A stretch of 64,000 nt of DNA from Hyphomicrobiaceae bacterium (GCA_020638065.1 JACKJG010000003.1:186001-250000), one strand, 5' to 3'. Shown: positions 8,372 to 17,915, numbered from the stretch's first letter. Notes: generated by a model not told the origin, from the letters alone. Numbers and translations are program-made.

Positions 8372-9608
8372 GGACTTCTTCTCCGTCTTCTGGATTGGCA
8401 CGCGGGTCGAGAACGATTGTGGCCGGCGGTGTCGTCCGCCCCACGGGCAGGGGCCGGAACGGCGCGCCCTGAACCGGTGGCCGCAACCTCATCCGGATGA
8501 ATGCCGACACGGCGATAATGGTGTGGGTCGCGGCCGTTACCGCAAACAGGCCGGCGGGCCCGATCATGTCCATGACGAACGAGGCCGCGAACGGTCCGAT
8601 TGCCAGCCCGACGCCGAACACCAGGATCATGCCGGAAGCAATTGAGGCGAACTCGTTATCGTGGGCAAAATCGTTGGCATGTGAGACGGCGATCGCGTAG
8701 ATCGGCAGCGCGGAAAGGCCGTAAAGGCCAAAAAGCGCATAAAGCGGCCAGCCCGCCGCGTCGGTGAACAGGATCACAAGACCCGACAGCGCCGCCATCA
8801 AGCCGCTGCCGATGATGACCATGCGCCGGTCGATGCGATCAGAAAGCCGGCCAAGCGGCAATTGTGAGACGGCCCCGAGGATGATCGGCACACTCATCAG
8901 GTACCCGATTTCGTGCGCCGGAATCCCCTTCAGGAAGGCGAATACGGGGGCCAGGGTTCCGAATGTGCCATTGGCAACACCCACCCCGAAACTGGCCACC
9001 ACCGCCACCGGTGAGGTCCGGTACAAGAGGGGCAGATTCATCCTGGCGGTCGTCAGCGGCGTTGGCTGCGGCTGCGTACTGAGCGCGGTGGGAATCATCG
9101 CGCCAACAATGGCAATCGCGCCCACAACAAAAGGCACGGCACCTACGACGCCCATGAACGAAATCGCCAATTGTCCGACGGTCGAGGCCGTCAGGTTGAC
9201 CACGACATAGGTCGAAAAGATTGTTCCGCGGCTGGAATTGTCGGCTTTTTCGTTGAGCCAGCTTTCCACCACCATGGCGGCGCCGGCAAAACAGAAGCCG
9301 GAAAACACGCGCAACACGATCCAGCCGATATCGTTGATCCACAAGAGATTGAGCAGAATGGTGATGGCGCCGATTGCCGCCATCACGGCATATGTGCGGA
9401 TATGTCCGACCCGGCTCACCATGCCGGGCACTGCCAGAGATCCGGCGATGTAGCCGATTGACCAGCCGGTGCCGATCAGGCCCAGCGCCAGTGTCGAAAA
9501 GCCCTCATGGGCGCCGCGCACCGCCAGCAGCAGCCCGTGCAGACCGCCGCCAAACATCAGCAGAAACGAAGACAGGAAAAGCGCCTGGATTTTGACGATT
9601 TGGGACAT
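8364..9608 (-). CDS. MFS transporter (YcaD-like)
   Basis: 414 residues with about 12 hydrophobic segments in two halves. The N-terminal half contains HGLLLAVRGAHEGFS, GWSIGYIAGSLAVPGMVSRVGH and the conserved VVESWLNEKA loop, typical of the YcaD-like major facilitator group. The second half has the loop GRLSDRIDRRMVI, an MFS-type signature. Substrate unknown. It precedes moaB with an 8-base overlap. The C-terminal tail (LDPRANPEDGEEVHV) is acidic and cytoplasmic. Confidence 0.9.
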   Translation of the reverse strand: MSQIVKIQALFLSSFLLMFGGGLHGLLLAVRGAHEGFSTLALGLIGTGWSIGYIAGSLAVPGMVSRVGHIRTYAVMAAIGAITILLNLLWINDIGWIVLRVFSGFCFAGAAMVVESWLNEKADNSSRGTIFSTYVVVNLTASTVGQLAISFMGVVGAVPFVVGAIAIVGAMIPTALSTQPQPTPLTTARMNLPLLYRTSPVAVVASFGVGVANGTFGTLAPVFAFLKGIPAHEIGYLMSVPIILGAVSQLPLGRLSDRIDRRMVIIGSGLMAALSGLVILFTDAAGWPLYALFGLYGLSALPIYAIAVSHANDFAHDNEFASIASGMILVFGVGLAIGPFAASFVMDMIGPAGLFAVTAATHTIIAVSAFIRMRLRPPVQGAPFRPLPVGRTTPPATIVLDPRANPEDGEEVHV

Positions 9609-9691
9609 GCAGTTGTGCCGCTTCTGGCTTTGGAATTGTCGTGGCCGCAGCCCATGAATCGCCTGAAGTCAAATCAGACGATTGGTTCGAC

Positions 9692-10465
9692 TTAAAGGGG
9701 TTCCAGCCGTTCTTGTAAAGCCAGCATGTCTTTCCAGACCTCGCGTTTTTGCAGCGGCTGGCGCAGAAGGAACGCAGGATGCAGCGTGGCCATGGCAGGC
9801 CCGGTCCAACTTCCGAACTGCAAGTCCCGCCATTGACCCCGGGTGCGGGAGATCGTCAGCTTGGGATCGTCAAATACCACCCGTGTCGCGACCAGCCCCA
9901 GCGTGACGATGATTTCCGGTTGGGCCAGTTCGACCTGACGTTTGAGAAAAGGCAGGCAGGGCGCGATTTCCTGATCGGTCGGATTGCGGTTTCCCGGCGG
10001 GCGCCACGGCACGGTGTTGGCGATATAGACTTTGCTCCGGTCAAGATCGATCGCAGCCAGCATGCGGTCAAGCAGCCGCCCCGCACGCCCAACGAAAGGT
10101 TTGCCCTGGATGTCCTCGTCAGCGCCCGGCGCCTCGCCGATGAACATGACCCTGCCTTCGGGGTTGCCGTCGGCAAAGACCAATTGTGTCGCGCGCAGCT
10201 TCAGCGGACAGCCGCTGAAACGGTCAAATCGCTCCCGCAATGCGTCGAGGTTTTCAGCTCCCGCAGCGAGTTCTTCGGCCTCCCGCACCGTTTCCGGCTC
10301 GTTGCCGAGGGCGGGCGCTGCAGACAATACCGGCGCCACAGGAACAGAAGCGGGCCGGGCAGGCGGCTTTGATGCCGCAAATTGGTCGATCGGTTCATCT
10401 TCCACCGCCAGATCGACGCCGTTGGCGGCATACCATTTCAGATCTGTGATCGGGTTTTCAGGCAT
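9692..10465 (-). CDS. Uracil-DNA glycosylase, family 4-like, lacking the Fe-S cysteine set
   Basis: 257 residues. The glycosylase core has GEAPGADEDIQGKPFVGRAG (motif A region), NTVPWRPPGNRNPT and LHPAFLLR (motif B region). About 75 N-terminal residues form a Pro/Ala-rich extension ahead of the core. Family 4 enzymes bind [4Fe-4S] through four cysteines; I count only two in this whole protein (FSGCPLK and APCLPF), so a cluster is unlikely. It removes uracil arising from cytosine deamination. It is divergent from the TPR gene. Confidence 0.9.
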   Translation of the reverse strand: MPENPITDLKWYAANGVDLAVEDEPIDQFAASKPPARPASVPVAPVLSAAPALGNEPETVREAEELAAGAENLDALRERFDRFSGCPLKLRATQLVFADGNPEGRVMFIGEAPGADEDIQGKPFVGRAGRLLDRMLAAIDLDRSKVYIANTVPWRPPGNRNPTDQEIAPCLPFLKRQVELAQPEIIVTLGLVATRVVFDDPKLTISRTRGQWRDLQFGSWTGPAMATLHPAFLLRQPLQKREVWKDMLALQERLEPL

Positions 10466-10659
10466 CTTGGAACCGAGTGGGCCTCAATTTGTCGCGCATA
10501 TTGGCATGTCCCCGGGCTAATGTCAGGCGGCGAGATGTCCATTGCGTCCGAACAATTTCGTGTTCCCTTTCTCTCATCTTGCGCAAGCGCCCTAAAATCA
10601 CCATCGTGTGCCGCACACATGCGAATCCCTTAGTTGCGATGAAGTCACATACCGTTCCC

Positions 10660-12357
10660 ATGAAATCCGTCCGCCTGTTGATTGCCCTTTTCGCCTGCCT
10701 TGGTCTTATGGGCAATTCGACCATGAGCTACGCCCAGCGCGGCGAATTTGGTGCGTTTGGCACTAGTCCCACGGGCAATTTTCTTGCCGGCCGTCAGGCG
10801 CTCAATCAACTGGACACCGGCAGCGCCGCATCGTTTCTGGTCTATGCGACCAACGACGAATGGGACAATTATACCATCGTGGAACGGGCCTTCGGCGCGC
10901 TGGCGGCCAATGGCCAGATCGACGATGCCGACACGTTGGCCCGGCACTTGCTGGAACTTGAGCCCGATTACTCGCTCGCCCATTTGCTGGTGGGTACGGT
11001 GGCGCTCAAGGAACGCCGTTACGCCTCCGCGGACAAAGAGCTGAGCGCCGTCGGGCTACAGGACTTTATCGGCATCACGGCCGCCGTTTTGAGAGCCTGG
11101 ACCGACATTGGGCGCGGAGACTTCAATAAGGCAATGTCCCAGCTCGATGATTTGAGCAGTGTCGGCCTTGACGATTTCCTCGTGTTTCATCGCGCTATGA
11201 TGGCCGACGCGGTCAACAATCTGTCCGCGATCGACTACATGGCGCGGGCTTACAAAACCGATCCGCTCGTCCCGAACATTGTGTCGGCCTATGTCCACAT
11301 GCTTGGCAATGCAGGCCGTTTTGATGAAGCCAAGGCGGTGCTTGACGCTTACACGGCACAAGGATTGGCGCAAAAGGCCGTCACCTCCCTTTACGAGCCG
11401 ATCGAACAGCATCAATTGCCGGGCAAGTACGCTGCCGACATTGCGGCTGGCGCATCCGAAGTTTATCGCGGCATCGGCGCAGCGCTCGCCCGTGACGGTG
11501 CACCGGACGTCGCCATGGTGTTCCTGCGGCTGGCGCTCTACCTCAATCCCGATGCGGACGTTGTGCGGCTGACCATCGCCCAGCTCTATGAGCAGCTCGA
11601 TCAGTACGACGAAGCCAACGCGATCTACGATGCGATCTCGCCCCGTTCGATCTACAAACCCGAAGCCGTGGTGCAACTGGCTGCCAATCTCGACAAGGAG
11701 GGTGACCGTTCCGAAGCCATCCGCCGCCTCAAGAACATGGTGCAGATCGAGCCCGACAATATCGAGGCCATCTCCTCGCTCGCCGATCTTTTGCGCTTCG
11801 ACAAGCAGTTTGCCGAAGCGCAGCCCTATTATTCGAAGCTGATCGAGCTTTCGGGCGGCAATCATCCGGGTGACTGGCTGTACTATTACCTGCGGGGCAT
11901 CTGCTATGAGCGCACCAAGGATTGGCCGCTGGCCGAAGCCGACTTTCTCAAGGCGCTCGACCTGCGTCCCGACCAGGCACAGGTCCTCAATTATCTCGGC
12001 TATTCCTGGGTAGATCGCGGCGAAAACCTCGACCGTGCCCTCGGCATGATCGAAAAGGCTGTTCGCCAGAGTCCGAGCGATGGCTATATTGTCGACTCAC
12101 TGGGCTGGGCCTTCTTCAAGCTCGGACGCATCGACGAGGCCGTCTCAGTGCTCGAACAGGCCGTGCACCTCGAACCCAACGATCCCGAAATCAACGATCA
12201 CCTTGGCGACGCCTACTGGAAAGCCGGGCGGGAACGCGAGGCCCGTTTCCAGTGGCGGATCGCCATCGATGTCGACGAGACGGGCGACGTGACCGAGCGC
12301 GCAACGCCCAAGCTTGAACATGGCCTGACCGGCGAAGAAGGCGATAGCCCATCGTGA
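10660..12357 (+). CDS. Exported tetratricopeptide-repeat protein
   Basis: 565 residues. A signal peptide (MKSVRLLIALFACLGLMGNS, ending near SYAQ) is followed by TPR repeats over nearly the whole length, for example LNYLGYSWVDRGENLDRAL and IVDSLGWAFFKLGRIDEAV in the C-terminal third. TPR arrays scaffold protein complexes; the partner is unknown. An in-frame reading extends to 10477 but lacks a signal peptide at its start, so ATG 10660 (or 10639) is preferred. Its stop TGA overlaps the GTG start of ispE (GTGA), so the two genes form an operon, an order seen in other Rhizobiales. Confidence 0.88.
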   Translation: MKSVRLLIALFACLGLMGNSTMSYAQRGEFGAFGTSPTGNFLAGRQALNQLDTGSAASFLVYATNDEWDNYTIVERAFGALAANGQIDDADTLARHLLELEPDYSLAHLLVGTVALKERRYASADKELSAVGLQDFIGITAAVLRAWTDIGRGDFNKAMSQLDDLSSVGLDDFLVFHRAMMADAVNNLSAIDYMARAYKTDPLVPNIVSAYVHMLGNAGRFDEAKAVLDAYTAQGLAQKAVTSLYEPIEQHQLPGKYAADIAAGASEVYRGIGAALARDGAPDVAMVFLRLALYLNPDADVVRLTIAQLYEQLDQYDEANAIYDAISPRSIYKPEAVVQLAANLDKEGDRSEAIRRLKNMVQIEPDNIEAISSLADLLRFDKQFAEAQPYYSKLIELSGGNHPGDWLYYYLRGICYERTKDWPLAEADFLKALDLRPDQAQVLNYLGYSWVDRGENLDRALGMIEKAVRQSPSDGYIVDSLGWAFFKLGRIDEAVSVLEQAVHLEPNDPEINDHLGDAYWKAGREREARFQWRIAIDVDETGDVTERATPKLEHGLTGEEGDSPS

Positions 12358-13232
12358 TCGGCGCCGTGGTCGCGCACGCGCATGCCAAGATCAATCTTGC
12401 GCTTCACGTCACCGGAAAAAGACCGGGCGGATATCACGATCTGGACTCCTTGGTGGTGTTTGCCTCACCCGGTGATGTGCTCAGCGTTGCACCCGCGGAA
12501 AAGGACATTTTCGAGATTTCGGGTCCTTTTGCCTCGGCCCTGAACGAGGATGAGCCCAATCTCGTCGAGCGTGCGCGCGACCTTTATCGCCATGAATGGC
12601 CCGGGCTTTTGCCCGATGGGCTCAGGATCGTGCTCGACAAGCAATTGCCTGTGGCCTCGGGAATAGGCGGCGGCAGTGCCGATGCAGCGGCCACCCTCCG
12701 AGCGCTCGATTTGATAGCCGGAAACGCCGGCAAGGATCAGCTGTTCGACCTCGCCGACGCACTCGGGGCCGATGTGCCGTCCTGTCTGTTCGGCAGGCCC
12801 CTGCGCATGCGTGGACGCGGAGACGATCTCGCCCCGATTGCGAACTTCCCCCATTGCGCATTCGTGCTCATCAACCCCGGTGAGCCGGTCTCCACGGCCG
12901 CGATATTTGCCGCATTGAAAAAGCACGACAACCCGCCGCTTCCGGACCCCGGCGCGGGCTGGAATTCGTTCGCCGAATTGATCGAGTGGCTCCGGCCTAC
13001 CCGCAACGACCTGCGCGCGCCTGCCATCGGCCTGCTTCCCGTGATCGAGATGCTGGAACTGTCGATGTCAGCTGAAAAGGGTTGTGCATTCGCCCGCATG
13101 AGTGGTTCGGGCGCTACGGTGTTCGGACTGTTCGAAAACATGAATGCTGCCAGCGCGGCCGCTGAAAACCTGCAACGTCAATGGCCGAAATACTGGGTAA
13201 GTGCGAAGTCAGTGGCAGGCGCGAAAGACTAG
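12354..13232 (+). CDS. ispE: 4-diphosphocytidyl-2-C-methyl-D-erythritol kinase
   Basis: 292 residues. GHMP kinase of the MEP isoprenoid pathway. It phosphorylates CDP-ME. Motifs: AHAKINLALHVTGKRPGGYH at the N-terminus (substrate site), the ATP loop LPVASGIGGGSADAAATL, and the C-terminal ARMSGSGATVFGLF. The start is GTG at 12354, overlapping the preceding stop by four bases. It converges with ispB, another isoprenoid gene, 58 bases downstream. Confidence 0.96.
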   Translation: MIGAVVAHAHAKINLALHVTGKRPGGYHDLDSLVVFASPGDVLSVAPAEKDIFEISGPFASALNEDEPNLVERARDLYRHEWPGLLPDGLRIVLDKQLPVASGIGGGSADAAATLRALDLIAGNAGKDQLFDLADALGADVPSCLFGRPLRMRGRGDDLAPIANFPHCAFVLINPGEPVSTAAIFAALKKHDNPPLPDPGAGWNSFAELIEWLRPTRNDLRAPAIGLLPVIEMLELSMSAEKGCAFARMSGSGATVFGLFENMNAASAAAENLQRQWPKYWVSAKSVAGAKD

Positions 13233-13239
13233 ACTCGGT

Positions 13240-13293
13240 TCATTGCAGGTCCGAACCGGAAAACCACTGGGCACGTTTCCTGAACGTACTCTA
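13240..13293 (-). repeat. Copy C of a stop-codon-linked intergenic repeat
   Basis: Read on the minus strand, the element starts with the TAG stop of ispB, continues as TAGAGTACGTTCAGGAAACG, and contains GGTTTTCCGGTTCGGA (13250-13265). That segment matches the same part of the element after aroC at all but one of 15 aligned bases. This copy is shorter and lacks the internal hairpin of the other two. It fills the gap between convergent ispE and ispB. Confidence 0.55.
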
Positions 13294-14307
13294 ATAGGCG
13301 CGCTGAACGCAGAAAAGCGCGACGTCCGCAAGAATGTCTCTATGCAGGGATGTCGGCAATTCCATCAATGCTGCCTGCGCCTTTTCAACGTGCTGGTGCG
13401 CGCGTGACATCGTTTCTTCAAGAGCCCCGCGCCGGTTCAGGATTGTCCGCACATTGCTCACGACACTGTCGTCCGCATCTTCCTGGCCGAGCGCGTTCAG
13501 GATCGTCTTGCGTTCAAGTTCAGACCCATCCTTGAGCGCCAGAATGATTGGCAGCGTCATCTTGCCTTCGCGCAAATCATCGCCGACATTTTTGCCAAGC
13601 CCGACGCCGAGGCCATAATCGAGCACGTCATCGACAAGCTGGAACGCAAGGCCAAGTTCAAACCCGTACCGGGCCATGGCCTGCCGCTTTTCGCCGGACC
13701 CGCCACCGGCCATCACGCCCACCTCGGTCGCCGCCTCGAAAAGCTTGGCCGTCTTGGCGCCGATAATCTGCATGTAATCGGCTTCGCTCGTGTCTTCGTT
13801 GCCGGCTTTAGCCAGCTGCAACACTTCACCTTCGGCAATCACGGCCGCAGCCCGGGAGAGAACATCAAGCGCGTCGAGACTGCCCGCTTCGACCATCATC
13901 ATGAACGCCTGGCCGAGAAGGAAATCGCCCACCAGCACGCTGGCCTGGTTGCCCCAAACCTTGCGGGCCGCCGGCTTGCCGCGCCGCATGTCGCTTTCAT
14001 CGACCACATCGTCGTGCAGAAGCGTGGCATTGTGCATGAATTCGACGGCGGCGGCATATTTGATCTGGTTGCCGCTGGCATTGCCCAACACATGGGCCGA
14101 AGCAAGCGTTAGCATGGGACGCAAGCGCTTGCCGCCGGCCTCGATCAGATAGCGCGCCAACTGCGGTACCATCTCGACATGCGAATCCGCGCGCGACAGG
14201 ATCAGATCGTTGACCTGATCCATATCCGCCGACGTCAGGTCGATCAGCCGGTCGACCGCCACGCCATTGTCTTTTTCGTGTGCTTCGTTGAGCTGCGAAA
14301 CAGACAT
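13291..14307 (-). CDS. ispB: Polyprenyl diphosphate synthase (octaprenyl/decaprenyl type)
   Basis: 338 residues. It makes the long isoprenoid tail of ubiquinone by condensing IPP on an allylic primer. The first aspartate-rich motif DDVVDESD is at residues 99-106 and the second, LVDDVLDY, near residue 228; GGKRLRPML is the IPP-binding region. The start is ATG 14307 (MSVSQLNEAH); an upstream in-frame extension to 14397 overlaps nothing useful. It is divergent from the methyltransferase gene. Chain length cannot be read by eye; decaprenyl (Q10) is usual in this order. Confidence 0.94.
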   Translation of the reverse strand: MSVSQLNEAHEKDNGVAVDRLIDLTSADMDQVNDLILSRADSHVEMVPQLARYLIEAGGKRLRPMLTLASAHVLGNASGNQIKYAAAVEFMHNATLLHDDVVDESDMRRGKPAARKVWGNQASVLVGDFLLGQAFMMMVEAGSLDALDVLSRAAAVIAEGEVLQLAKAGNEDTSEADYMQIIGAKTAKLFEAATEVGVMAGGGSGEKRQAMARYGFELGLAFQLVDDVLDYGLGVGLGKNVGDDLREGKMTLPIILALKDGSELERKTILNALGQEDADDSVVSNVRTILNRRGALEETMSRAHQHVEKAQAALMELPTSLHRDILADVALFCVQRAY

Positions 14308-14438
14308 TGCCAAACCAATTTCCCAAATACAGTTTCTGTTCCTTATACTGGCAAACCCAAAGCTCAAAGCCCTCTCATGCGATTCCGTCAGCGACAAACC
14401 GCCATGCCTTTTTCCCGGCCAAACCGGGAGCTGAACCG

Positions 14439-15209
14439 ATGAGCGGTGGCTCGCGCACCAGAACCGAACTTACGCAGGATGCCTTTCTTGGCGGGCGGAT
14501 TACCATTTCGCAGCCGGCAAAGGGCTTTCGCGCCGGGCTCGACAGCGTTCTTCTTGCGGCCGCCGTTTCCTCGTCGGCCAGGGAGATTCTGGAATTGGGA
14601 GCCGGGGCGGGGGCTGCAGCTTGCTGCGTGTTGGCGGACCTGCCTGAGGCCGCGATCACGGCGATCGAGATGCAGCACGAAATGGTGGAGCTGCTTGAGA
14701 AAAATCTGACAGAAAACGGCTTTGCTGAACGTTCCTTGGCCATCGATCTCGATCTCCTCGACAAGCAGGCACGCAGCAGAGCGGATTTGCCCGTCAATCA
14801 CTTCGACACCGTGATCGCCAATCCGCCATTCTTTGATTCCGCCTCTGGCACCGGCGCACCGGATCCGACGAAGTCGGCATCGAGCCACATGCCCTCCGGG
14901 AAACTCGACCATTGGGTGAAACTGGCAGCCGGGTCCCTCAAGGCGGGTGGGGAAGCCATATTCGTGCACGCGGCCGATTCGCTGCCTGAACTGATTGCTG
15001 CTTTTGCGCTGAGGTTCGGCAATCTGACCTTGTTGCCGATCGCGCCGCGTCCGGACAAGTCCGCAACGCGCATCCTGATGCGCGGCATCAAGGGCTCCCG
15101 TGCCCCGCTCACCCTTCTGCCGCCGCTCGTGCTGCACCCGGAGGCAGGCAACAGCTTCAATCCGCTCCCCGATGCCATTTTGCGTGGGCAAGCCCGGCTG
15201 GACTGGTAA
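14439..15209 (+). CDS. Class I SAM methyltransferase (TrmN6 / YfiC-like)
   Basis: 256 residues. The N-terminal TQDAFLGGRITISQPAKGFR matches the tRNA1(Val) A37 N6-methyltransferase group. The AdoMet loop is ILELGAGAGAAACCVLADLP, followed by an acidic ITAIEMQ, and the catalytic motif is NPPFF. It probably methylates an adenine in RNA. The ATG at 14439 follows GGGAG (14426-14430); an in-frame reading from 14307 would run into the divergent ispB start region. It precedes the S49 peptidase in the same direction. Confidence 0.88.
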   Translation: MSGGSRTRTELTQDAFLGGRITISQPAKGFRAGLDSVLLAAAVSSSAREILELGAGAGAAACCVLADLPEAAITAIEMQHEMVELLEKNLTENGFAERSLAIDLDLLDKQARSRADLPVNHFDTVIANPPFFDSASGTGAPDPTKSASSHMPSGKLDHWVKLAAGSLKAGGEAIFVHAADSLPELIAAFALRFGNLTLLPIAPRPDKSATRILMRGIKGSRAPLTLLPPLVLHPEAGNSFNPLPDAILRGQARLDW

Positions 15210-15260
15210 AACGGGCCTCGACTGCCTAAATCAGGCCGACTGAAGTTCGGGAGCTTTGCG

Positions 15261-16142
15261 ATGAGCATGGATGGAACGGGTTCGAACACGCTTGTCAGGA
15301 CGATGGAGCGGGGCGGTGAGATGGTCCGCGAACTGCTGGGCCGCAAGGGGCCGGTCATTCCGGCCATCCGCCTCTACGGATCCATTGCCGCGGGCCAACG
15401 CCCAAACCGCATCAATATCGAGACCGTCAACCCGCTGCTCGAACAGGCGTTCAGGATCAAGTCCGCACCTGCCATCGCCATTGTGATCAACTCGCCCGGC
15501 GGTTCTGCCGTTCAGTCGCGGCTTGTGTCCAAACGCATACGCGAACTCGCAGACGAGCACGAAAAAGAAGTGCTGGTCTTCGTTGAGGACGTTGCCGCAT
15601 CCGGTGGTTACTTCATCGCGGTGGCCGGAGACGAGATTTACGCCGATCCGAGCTCGATCGTCGGCTCGATTGGGGTCATCATGGCGACCTTTGGTTTCGA
15701 AGAGGCGATCAAGAAACTGGGCATTTCCCGGCGGCTTTACACCGCTGGCAAGAACAAGAGCACACTCGACCCGTTCCTGCCCGAAAAGAAAGAGGATGTG
15801 GAGCGCATCAAGACCTTCGAACTCGACATCCACAAAGTGTTCATCGAATGGGTGAAGACGCACCGCGGCGCCCGCCTGACCGCCTCCGACGACGAATTAT
15901 TCACCGGCGAGTTCTGGACGGCGGCGCGGGGGCTCGACATGGGTCTGATCGACGGCATTGGCGATGTTTATGAGGTAATTCGCAATCGCTTCGGCGACGA
16001 TGCAAGGCTGAAATGGATCAGGAAACGAAAATCGATTTTCTCGATGCCGGGCCTTGGTTTCGGGTCGGCGACGTCGGGCCTTGCCAGCGATGTGGCCGCC
16101 GAACTCGAGGACCGGGCGCTCTGGTCGCGCTTCGGGCTGTAG
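15261..16142 (+). CDS. S49-family serine peptidase (SppA/SohB-like)
   Basis: 293 residues, the short single-domain form of S49. The Clp-like fold shows IAIVINSPGGSAVQ, then the catalytic serine in VEDVAASGGYFIAVAGDEIY, then SSIVGSIGVI. The general-base lysine would lie in the following helix region. There is no clear N-terminal membrane anchor, unlike typical SppA. It probably cleaves membrane-derived or signal peptides. It is followed by the small membrane protein and the acetyltransferase in the same direction. Confidence 0.92.
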   Translation: MSMDGTGSNTLVRTMERGGEMVRELLGRKGPVIPAIRLYGSIAAGQRPNRINIETVNPLLEQAFRIKSAPAIAIVINSPGGSAVQSRLVSKRIRELADEHEKEVLVFVEDVAASGGYFIAVAGDEIYADPSSIVGSIGVIMATFGFEEAIKKLGISRRLYTAGKNKSTLDPFLPEKKEDVERIKTFELDIHKVFIEWVKTHRGARLTASDDELFTGEFWTAARGLDMGLIDGIGDVYEVIRNRFGDDARLKWIRKRKSIFSMPGLGFGSATSGLASDVAAELEDRALWSRFGL

Positions 16143-16163
16143 CGCGGTTCAGGGGAGGGGGAC

Positions 16164-16382
16164 ATGTCGGCCATCATTTTGCGCATTCTGATCTATGTCC
16201 TGGTCTTCGCGGCCATTTGGTTCGGCGTTCGCAGGATTTGGTCCGACTGGCAGAACAAGTTTCGCGCCGACGACGAAGCGCAGCATCAGCGCGACTTGCA
16301 CGAACGCAAACGACCCGATGTTGTCGACCTCAAACGCGACAAGGATGGCGTGTTCCGGCCGGGGGATGACGACCGGCGATGA
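16164..16382 (+). CDS. Small single-span membrane protein, unknown
   Basis: 72 residues. One N-terminal membrane span (ILRILIYVLVFAAIWFGVRR) is followed by a charged cytoplasmic tail rich in Arg, Asp and Lys, ending DGVFRPGDDDRR. I do not recognise a domain. It lies 21 bases after the S49 peptidase, and its stop overlaps the ATG of the acetyltransferase by four bases, so it is translated as part of that set. It could be an envelope accessory to the peptidase, which is inference from position only. Confidence 0.7.
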   Translation: MSAIILRILIYVLVFAAIWFGVRRIWSDWQNKFRADDEAQHQRDLHERKRPDVVDLKRDKDGVFRPGDDDRR

Positions 16383-16876
16383 GAATCGTCCTTGAGACCG
16401 AACGCCTTTTTCTCAGAACCACGGATGCCGACATTCTTGACTCCATGGTCGCGCTCTGGAGCGATCCAGAAGTCACACGGCACATAGGCGGCCCGCGCGA
16501 TCCGCAGAGAGTGCGTGAGGGCGGCGCAGAAGATATCGGCGTCGACGAACCGTTCATGCTCTGGCCGCTCGTTCTGAAATCCACTGGCGAACCGATCGGG
16601 CATTGCGGCCTCCTCGAAAAGCAGTTCAATGGCGCGCGCGAAATCGAACTGATCTACGTGCTGGCCGCGCCAGCCTGGGGACACGGCTATGCCAGAGAGA
16701 TCGGGGTGGCTCTGATCGACCACGGGCAGTCGCTGGGCCTGAATCGCCTCGTTGCCCTGATTGCACCGGAAAACACCGCTTCCATTCGCACCGCAAAAAC
16801 CCTCGGCTTTGCATTCGAACGCGAGGTCGCCCGTGACGACGGGTCGATCAAACACCTCTACGCCATCGCCCTGTGA
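16379..16876 (+). CDS. GNAT-family N-acetyltransferase (RimJ-like)
   Basis: 165 residues. The opening TERLFLRTTDADI and the acetyl-CoA region AAPAWGHGYAREIGVALID (a Q/R-x-x-G-x-G/A variant), followed by RLVALIAPENTASIRTAKTLGF, are typical of the RimJ/RimL-type GNAT group (Acetyltransf_3). The acceptor may be a protein N-terminus or a small molecule; sequence does not decide. The start overlaps the stop of the small membrane protein (ATGA). Confidence 0.88.
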   Translation: MRIVLETERLFLRTTDADILDSMVALWSDPEVTRHIGGPRDPQRVREGGAEDIGVDEPFMLWPLVLKSTGEPIGHCGLLEKQFNGAREIELIYVLAAPAWGHGYAREIGVALIDHGQSLGLNRLVALIAPENTASIRTAKTLGFAFEREVARDDGSIKHLYAIAL

Positions 16877-16952
16877 CTGGCGCCTTGCGCATCAATCCAA
16901 CAATGATAAACACCGGTGCCGAAACACTCTGTCGCGCACCGGAGCCGAATTG

Positions 16953-17876
16953 ATGGCCGACCTGCCTGCCCATATGGACCCGAAAAACTCGTTTCAGGGC
17001 CTCATTCTGACCTTGCAGCAATTCTGGGCCAATCAGGGTTGCGTCATTCTGCAGCCATACGACATGCAGATGGGGGCCGGCACCAGCCACGTTGCGACCG
17101 CCTTGCGCGCCCTCGGTCCCAAGCCATGGAACGCGGCCTATGTGCAGCCCTCGCGCCGCCCCACGGACGGCCGCTACGGCGAAAACCCGAACCGGCTGCA
17201 GCACTATTACCAGTTTCAGGTGATCCTCAAACCGTCGCCAGACGACATTCAGGACCTCTATCTCAAATCGCTCTATGCCATCGGCATCGACCCCAAACTG
17301 CACGATCTGCGCTTTGTCGAGGACGATTGGGAAAACCCGACCCTCGGTGCCTGGGGGCTGGGTTGGGAAGTCTGGTGCGACGGCATGGAAGTCAGCCAGT
17401 TCACCTATTTCCAGCAGGTCGCCGGGTTCGAATGCGCGCCGGTGTCCGGCGAACTGACCTATGGGCTTGAGCGCCTGGCCATGTACATTCAGGATGTCGA
17501 TAACGTTTACGACCTGAACTTCAATGGCGGCGGCGGCAACTCCAAGGTCACCTATGGCGACGTCTTCCTGCAGAACGAGCAGGAGAGTTCTGCCTACAAC
17601 TTCAATGTCGCCGACACGGACACGCTCTTTCGGCATTTCGACGATGCCGAGCGCGAGAGCCGCGCCATTCTCGCCTCGGATCAGGGCTACAACGGGCAGC
17701 CCATGGCCATTCCGGCCTATGAGCAGGTGCTCAAGGCCGCCCACGCCTTCAACATGCTCGACGCGCGCGGCGTGATTTCGGTGACCGAACGCCAGGGCTA
17801 CATCCTCAGAATCCGCGAACTCGCCAAAGCATGCGGCGCGGCCTGGCTGCGGACGGTCGGCGGTGGGGCGGTGTAA
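16953..17876 (+). CDS. glyQ: Glycyl-tRNA synthetase alpha subunit
   Basis: 307 residues, normal for GlyQ. It holds the catalytic site for glycine and ATP. Strongly conserved stretches include FQGLILTLQQFWANQGC, QPYDMQMGAGT and AYVQPSRRPTDGRYGENPNR. The ATG at 16953 (MADLPAHMDP) is preceded by GGAG at 16941-16944; an in-frame reading to 16761 would overlap the acetyltransferase. GlyQ needs GlyS, which is encoded 2.3 kb away on the opposite strand rather than directly downstream. Confidence 0.97.
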   Translation: MADLPAHMDPKNSFQGLILTLQQFWANQGCVILQPYDMQMGAGTSHVATALRALGPKPWNAAYVQPSRRPTDGRYGENPNRLQHYYQFQVILKPSPDDIQDLYLKSLYAIGIDPKLHDLRFVEDDWENPTLGAWGLGWEVWCDGMEVSQFTYFQQVAGFECAPVSGELTYGLERLAMYIQDVDNVYDLNFNGGGGNSKVTYGDVFLQNEQESSAYNFNVADTDTLFRHFDDAERESRAILASDQGYNGQPMAIPAYEQVLKAAHAFNMLDARGVISVTERQGYILRIRELAKACGAAWLRTVGGGAV

Positions 17877-17915
17877 AGTCCGCGGCCGGCTTCGCGCGAA
17901 ATGCTGGGGGCCTGA

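Noticed and set aside
10477..10659. N-terminal extension of the TPR gene
   Set aside because: The signal peptide begins at 10660; the extension is Cys/Arg-rich and would overlap the divergent promoter of the glycosylase gene.
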